From Polaribacter sp. (GTDB lineage: Bacteria > Bacteroidota > Bacteroidia > Flavobacteriales > Flavobacteriaceae), in NCBI GenBank assembly GCA_030731695.1, contig JANQTK010000242.1, positions 1-10,380 on the forward strand: a stretch of DNA of 10,380 bases, read 5' to 3'. The notes beneath the pieces were generated by a model that saw only the letters and a program-made list of their open reading frames with translations, ran no database searches and had not been told where the DNA came from. Numbering within the stretch: the first letter of the stretch is position 1; each line of letters begins with the position of its first letter. The translations under genes and the position numbers were made by a program. Positions 6,506 through 10,380 of the stretch are shown here, one piece after another.

Positions 6506-7666
6506 ATGATTAAAACGGATGTTTGTATTATTGGTGCAGGACCTTCTGGTGCAGCTACTTCTTTAATGTTATCCAACCTTAAAATATCTCATTATATTAT
6601 AGATAAAGAGATTTTTCCCAGAGATAAAGCCTGTGGTGATGGATTAATTTTATATGCGTATAAGGTTATGAAACTTTTAGGAAATAATCTTTTTGAAGAG
6701 TTTTTAAATCACCCTAAATTTTTACATTCTAAAAGAATTAAACTTCATATAAATAACAAACAACATATTCTTTTTTCAGAAAGTGAAGACAGAGACATGC
6801 TTATTTCTTATGCAAAAAGAATTGATTTTGATCATTTTTTAGTAGAACATCTCTCTGAAACGTATGCTCAGAAAGAATTTGGAAATGGAGTTAAAAGTTT
6901 AGAAGAAAAACCTGCTGGTATTTTAATAAAACTAAAAGATGGCAAAGAAATTTTAGCAAAAATTATTGTGGGAGCAGATGGTGCACAATCCATCGTTTCC
7001 AAAAAACTTGCGAACAATAAAATTGATACTAAAAATATGTCAACTTTTGTAACAGCATATTTTAATGGTGTAAAAGATATACCTAAAGGAAATGATGCAG
7101 AGGTAAGAATCATTTACAAAAATATGCCGTTGTTTTTTTATGTTTTTCCATTTGCTAATGGAGATTCAAATGTGACTTTAGGAGGAAATTCAAATCAAAT
7201 TAAAAAGTACAACATAAATTTAATTGATGAGATTGAAAATATTATTTCAACCAACGAAAACATACAACATAAGTTTACAAACGCTACAAGAATTGGTAAA
7301 TGGCGAGGTTGGGTAATTCCGTATCGTTTCGAAAAACAAAAAATGATTGGCAATAGGTTTTTACTAGTTGGTGATGCTGCTGGCTTAGCAAATGCTTTTT
7401 ACAAAGAAGGTATTGGAACAGGCATGATGTCTGGAGTGATAGCCGCAAGAAATATTGAAAGAAGTCTTAAATACAATGATTTTTCAGAATCTTTTTTAAA
7501 GAATTACGAAGTTGAAATAAAAAATGAATTTGGAAAACTATTAAAATTCAGCTTCTACATGTTGAAAATATCAAGATTTAAAAGATTGTTTAGTCTTGTA
7601 GTTTTTATCTTTAAAAAAAGAATATCGAAAAAATCTTTTAGAATTATTAAGAAAAGAAGTTACTAA
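6506..7666 (+). CDS. FAD-dependent oxidoreductase, geranylgeranyl reductase family
   Basis: This 386-residue flavoprotein of the p-hydroxybenzoate-hydroxylase fold has the layout of geranylgeranyl reductases, which saturate isoprenoid chains. The Rossmann motif is GAGPSG at residues 10-15. FPRDKACGDG at 37-46 is the family's PRxKxCG(G/D)G motif with the conserved Cys. VGADGAQS (155-162) is the DG motif. FFYVFPFANGDSNVTLGG (210-227) matches the family's substrate-domain strand. GNRFLLVGDAAGLANAFYKEGIGTG (282-306) is the second FAD motif (GD at 289-290) followed by the characteristic EGI. The C-terminal ~45 residues alternate hydrophobic and Lys/Arg-rich stretches, suggesting attachment to the inner membrane surface. 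No isoprenoid or carotenoid gene is adjacent, so the substrate (quinone tail, lipid or carotenoid precursor) is open. It converges on the EEP gene with six bases between stops. Confidence 0.87.
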   Translation: MIKTDVCIIGAGPSGAATSLMLSNLKISHYIIDKEIFPRDKACGDGLILYAYKVMKLLGNNLFEEFLNHPKFLHSKRIKLHINNKQHILFSESEDRDMLISYAKRIDFDHFLVEHLSETYAQKEFGNGVKSLEEKPAGILIKLKDGKEILAKIIVGADGAQSIVSKKLANNKIDTKNMSTFVTAYFNGVKDIPKGNDAEVRIIYKNMPLFFYVFPFANGDSNVTLGGNSNQIKKYNINLIDEIENIISTNENIQHKFTNATRIGKWRGWVIPYRFEKQKMIGNRFLLVGDAAGLANAFYKEGIGTGMMSGVIAARNIERSLKYNDFSESFLKNYEVEIKNEFGKLLKFSFYMLKISRFKRLFSLVVFIFKKRISKKSFRIIKKRSY

Positions 7667-7672
7667 TTTTAT

Positions 7673-8683
7673 TTACCAATTTACACTAGTAAGAATAGGA
7701 AAGTGATCAGAATATTTTTGAGTAAAAGAAGAAAATTGTTGAATTTCTGCAGTGCTATCAGTCAAAATAAAATCAATTCTAAGTGGAAACCAATAGTTAA
7801 ATGTTTTTCCAAATCCTTTTCCGGCTTCAATAAAAGCATCTTTTTTATCTTTAGAAATTTGATTATACACCCATGAAAAACTTGTGTTATTAAAATCTCC
7901 TGCAATTATTTTTTTTCCTTTCCACTTTTTTTCATGTTCTAAAAAAATGGTAGTTTGATTGACTTGTTTTTTAAAACCATCCTCCAAAATAGACAATAAT
8001 TTTTCCGAATTTTCTTGTCCAAAATTCTCTTTGTCCGTTTTTAATTTCAAAGATTGTAAATGAAGGTTGTAAATTCTTATAGTGTCTTTGTCTTTCAAAA
8101 TATCCGCAAAAATGATGTTGTTAGAAGTGTGCTTCAAATTCAAAGAACCACTATTAATGATTGGAAATCTTGAGTAAATAGCCAATCCGTTTTTGTTTGA
8201 TGCTGTTTTTGTATTGATGTATTTATATTTATATTTAAAATCTTGATTTACAAGAGAGTAATAATCTTGGAATAATAAAATATCTGGTGAATTATCTTGA
8301 ATTAAATCATTAATTTTTTTTGGAATTTCAGTATCATTTATCCATTCATATTGATTGAATAAACGAACATTATAGCTCATCACTGAAAGGCTATTATTTG
8401 AAAGTGTATTCTTTTCAAACAATTTATAAATTGGGGTTAAGGTTAACCAACCCAAAATTAAAATTGAAGCTGATAATAAAAATTGTCTTTTAATAAACAG
8501 CAACCAATACCCAGCAAAAAGAATATTTGTAAAAATTAAAAAAGGCACTGATAAACTTAAAATTGCTAAAATCGGAAGTTTTTCAGGAGAAATAAATGGT
8601 AATAAATAAGAAGCAAAAAGTAATAGGGCTACAACAATATTTATAAAATAAATTATTTTGTTGATGATGGATAGCTTTTTCAA
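7673..8683 (-). CDS. Membrane-anchored endonuclease/exonuclease/phosphatase (EEP) family protein
   Basis: This 336-residue protein has three hydrophobic segments (about 10-30, 37-62 and 68-86) followed by an EEP catalytic domain. That domain holds MSYNVR with Asn105, DILLFQD at 134-140, GLAIYSRFPI at 166-175, YNLHLQS with His208, AGDFNN with Asp263 and Asn265, RIDFIL with Asp304 and YSDHFPI with Asp326-His327. Members hydrolyse phosphodiester or phosphomonoester bonds in DNA, RNA, inositol phosphates or sphingolipids. The catalytic domain is probably on the outer face of the inner membrane, but topology is inferred. At the metal-binding position, where the family normally has QE, this protein has Gln139-Asp140. 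The start is TTG at 8681-8683; the first in-frame ATG is Met102, which would remove all membrane segments. It is the last gene of the mutL-rhomboid run, six bases after the second rhomboid stop. Confidence 0.88.
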   Translation of the reverse strand: MKKLSIINKIIYFINIVVALLLFASYLLPFISPEKLPILAILSLSVPFLIFTNILFAGYWLLFIKRQFLLSASILILGWLTLTPIYKLFEKNTLSNNSLSVMSYNVRLFNQYEWINDTEIPKKINDLIQDNSPDILLFQDYYSLVNQDFKYKYKYINTKTASNKNGLAIYSRFPIINSGSLNLKHTSNNIIFADILKDKDTIRIYNLHLQSLKLKTDKENFGQENSEKLLSILEDGFKKQVNQTTIFLEHEKKWKGKKIIAGDFNNTSFSWVYNQISKDKKDAFIEAGKGFGKTFNYWFPLRIDFILTDSTAEIQQFSSFTQKYSDHFPILTSVNW

Positions 8684-8689
8684 TTTTTG

Positions 8690-9541
8690 TTAATTTTTTC
8701 CTTGTTTAAACAGAAATTCTTTTTCTGTTTTTGTAAGTGTGTCATATCCCGATTTGCTAATTTTATCTAAAATTTCGTCAATTTGTTTTTGTGTGAAATC
8801 GCTTTTTGTTGTTTCTTTTTTTGTGTTTGAAGATTTATAAACGGTTTTTAAAGGTTTCTTTTTTGTTGAAAAAACAGCACTTATATTATTTAAAAAACCA
8901 ATCTCTTTATTGCTGGCTTTGCTGACAAATAAAAAACCAAACAAACTTCCTCCCAAATGTGCAAAATGTCCCCCAGCATTTCCTCCAGCCAAACCTAAAA
9001 CATCCAATCCAACCCAAATTGCGGCCAAATACCATAATTTTACAAAACCAATAAACCGAATTTTCAATTCATAATTGGGCATATAGGTTGCAATTCCAAT
9101 AAATATGGCAGAAATTCCTGCTGAAGCTCCAATTAAAACCGATGTTTTTCCTTCAAATAATGGAAAATAATTTTGGCTAAAAAGATAAAATAGTCCACCA
9201 AAAAATGTACCTAATACATAAAATGTTAGCAATTGTTTTTGCGTAAAATAATCAATAAATAAGTTCCCAATAAAATACAAAGCAATTAAATTGAATAAAA
9301 TATGTAAAAAATCAGCATGTAAAAAACCGTAAGTAATTATTGTCCAGGGTTTTGATAAAAAAGTATCAATTGAAGCATCAAGAGAAAACCAGTGAATCAT
9401 CCAATTGGTATCATTTTTATACAAGCTTAAAAAAACACTCATAAAAAGAGTTAAAACAAATAAAAAAATATTGATATAAATCAATTTTTCTACAATTGTT
9501 CCTCTTTCAAATCGTTGTTTTAAATTGTTTAGAGTGCTCAT
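8690..9541 (-). CDS. Rhomboid intramembrane serine protease with C-terminal cytosolic tail
   Basis: This 283-residue rhomboid cleaves transmembrane substrates within the lipid bilayer. It has six or so hydrophobic helices. The active-site features are HADFLHILFN (His75, His80, Asn84), GASAG with nucleophile Ser140, and GGHFAHLGG with catalytic His195. The N-terminal ~18 residues are charged, and the tail from about 207 to 283 is Lys/Ser/Thr-rich and ends in a predicted helical segment (QIDEILDKISKSGYDTLTKT). A short C-terminal domain like this is typical of Bacteroidota rhomboids. Substrates are unknown. The ATG at 9541 overlaps the stop of the preceding rhomboid by one base (TGATG on the - strand), so the two are likely translationally coupled. 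Sequence outside the active-site motifs is clearly different from its neighbour, so this is not a recent duplicate. Confidence 0.94.
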   Translation of the reverse strand: MSTLNNLKQRFERGTIVEKLIYINIFLFVLTLFMSVFLSLYKNDTNWMIHWFSLDASIDTFLSKPWTIITYGFLHADFLHILFNLIALYFIGNLFIDYFTQKQLLTFYVLGTFFGGLFYLFSQNYFPLFEGKTSVLIGASAGISAIFIGIATYMPNYELKIRFIGFVKLWYLAAIWVGLDVLGLAGGNAGGHFAHLGGSLFGFLFVSKASNKEIGFLNNISAVFSTKKKPLKTVYKSSNTKKETTKSDFTQKQIDEILDKISKSGYDTLTKTEKEFLFKQGKN

Positions 9542-10272
9542 CAGTGCATTTTAAATTGATTTTTTTTCCAGTAAAATGCAATTATAAAACCAATCAAAGC
9601 GCCACCAATATGCGCAAAATGTGCAATATTTCCAACAGAATATTTTGTAACTCCAAAAAATAAATCACCTAATATCATAATGGGAATAAAATATTTTGCG
9701 GCAATTGGCACAGGAAAGAAAATCAATGCCAATTTTGCATCTTTAAAATACATTCCAAAAGCTACTAAGACACCATAAACTGCTCCTGATGCTCCAACTG
9801 CAGGGGTGTTGTATAAAGCAAAAATTTCATTAAATTGTTCTTGAGATATCGCTCCTAAAACTCTCAAATCATTTGTACTTCCTTCTTTTAAAATTGCAAT
9901 TACTTCACTATCAGTTAATCCAGCCTGAATAAATAATTCGTAAATCGAATTGAATTGATAATAATTTACCAAAGTATAAATCAAACCAGCTCCAATTCCT
10001 GATGAAAAATAAAAGAAAATAAATTTATTTTTTCCCCACATCTGTTCTAAAGGCGTTCCAAAAGCCCACAAACCGTACATGTTAAATAAAATATGTGCAA
10101 AACCACCATGCATAAATAGATGAGTTGCATATTGCCAAAAGCCAAAGTGTTCGTTTTTTGGAAAATGTAACGCTAAAATATTTGTATAATCCGTTTGCAT
10201 TAATTGTGGCGCAATAAATACAATTACGTTTATGATAATCAAATGTTTAATAGCATCCGTAAAATTATTCAT
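9541..10272 (-). CDS. Rhomboid intramembrane serine protease with long loop before the serine helix
   Basis: This 243-residue rhomboid has the motifs HLFMHGGFAHILFN (His55, His60, Asn64), AVGASGAVYG with nucleophile Ser162, and IAHFAHIGGALIG with catalytic His221. LEQMWG at 75-80 is the conserved loop after the second helix. Between the third helix and the serine helix there is a polar stretch of about 50 residues (roughly 104-157, containing YELFIQAGLTDSEVIAIL), much longer than in GlpG, and probably periplasmic. The ATG at 10272 lies three bases after the mutL stop. With the following rhomboid (one-base overlap) and the EEP gene it forms a tight unit behind mutL, an order I associate with Flavobacteriaceae. 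Its substrate and any link to mismatch repair are unknown; shared transcription is the safer reading. Confidence 0.94.
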   Translation of the reverse strand: MNNFTDAIKHLIIINVIVFIAPQLMQTDYTNILALHFPKNEHFGFWQYATHLFMHGGFAHILFNMYGLWAFGTPLEQMWGKNKFIFFYFSSGIGAGLIYTLVNYYQFNSIYELFIQAGLTDSEVIAILKEGSTNDLRVLGAISQEQFNEIFALYNTPAVGASGAVYGVLVAFGMYFKDAKLALIFFPVPIAAKYFIPIMILGDLFFGVTKYSVGNIAHFAHIGGALIGFIIAFYWKKNQFKMH

Positions 10273-10275
10273 ATT

Positions 10276-10380
10276 TTAACTGTTAAATAGATTGTCTATC
10301 TCGTTTAAAGTCAATGTTTTAAAAGTTGACTTTCCTGTTGGAGAAATAGAAGGTTCTTTGCACGAAAATAAGTCATTTAC
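10276..10380 (-). CDS. mutL: DNA mismatch repair protein MutL, C-terminal end (partial)
   Basis: Reading the - strand from the right edge gives 34 in-frame residues and a TAA at 10276-10278. They begin VNDLFSCKEPSISPTGK and end LNEIDNLFNS. This is the C-terminal end of MutL as found in Flavobacteriaceae: a CKEP...SPTGK stretch takes the place of the CPHGRP-type metal-binding motif near the C-terminus, followed by a T-rich strand and a short helix. MutL couples MutS mismatch recognition to strand incision. The rest of the gene lies outside the window. The call rests on a short but characteristic fragment and on the fit with the rhomboid genes directly behind it, whose promoter probably lies upstream of or within mutL. 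Confidence 0.85.
   Translation of the reverse strand, partial: VNDLFSCKEPSISPTGKSTFKTLTLNEIDNLFNS

Noticed and set aside
1..10380. Defence system, mobile element, CRISPR array or biosynthetic cluster
   Set aside because: No transposase, integrase, toxin-antitoxin pair, nuclease-helicase set, long inverted repeats or spaced direct repeats were seen; the genes are ordinary chromosomal families.

Overview
The window is AT-rich, densely coded and chromosomal in character. It most likely comes from a marine-type member of the Flavobacteriaceae (Bacteroidota). Three things point there. The first gene ends in a type IX secretion (Por) C-terminal sorting domain. The clearest promoter elements match the Bacteroidota -7 box (TAnnTTTG). 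Start codons lack clear Shine-Dalgarno sequences, and the gene families, including a rhomboid pair directly behind mutL, fit that group. Genus cannot be fixed from the sequence alone; Polaribacter or Tenacibaculum-like organisms are plausible.

Left part (1-2615, + strand): the C-terminal part of a secreted subtilisin-like protease, running in from outside the window, overlaps by one base an FMN-dependent nitronate monooxygenase/FabK-type oxidoreductase. A 116-base gap then carries a Bacteroidota-type promoter and an 8-bp perfect hairpin in the leader of a small cold-shock protein. A strong intrinsic terminator follows the cold-shock gene, and then comes a short YwbE-family gene.

Middle part (2617-5627, - strand): mtaB (tRNA methylthiotransferase), a small alpha/beta hydrolase and a membrane-anchored lytic transglycosylase are co-directional, with gaps of 56 and 45 bases, and may be transcribed together from a promoter just upstream of mtaB. 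The transglycosylase meets the YwbE gene tail to tail with one base between stop codons.

Right-middle part (5667-7666, + strand): a GNAT acetyltransferase, a small ABM-fold protein (4-base overlap) and a geranylgeranyl-reductase-type flavoprotein run divergently from mtaB and probably form one unit.

Right part (7673-10380, - strand): the 3' end of mutL, two different rhomboid proteases and a membrane-anchored endonuclease/exonuclease/phosphatase-family protein are packed with gaps of 3, -1 and 6 bases and look like one operon. This last gene appears to start at TTG, in the same reading frame as the rhomboid that ends just before it.

No rRNA or tRNA, mobile element, CRISPR array, prophage or defence system is visible, and no gene-free stretch exceeds about 120 bases. 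This looks like ordinary core genome. The observations worth a second look concern gene coupling, a leader hairpin and unusual residues, not a new system.
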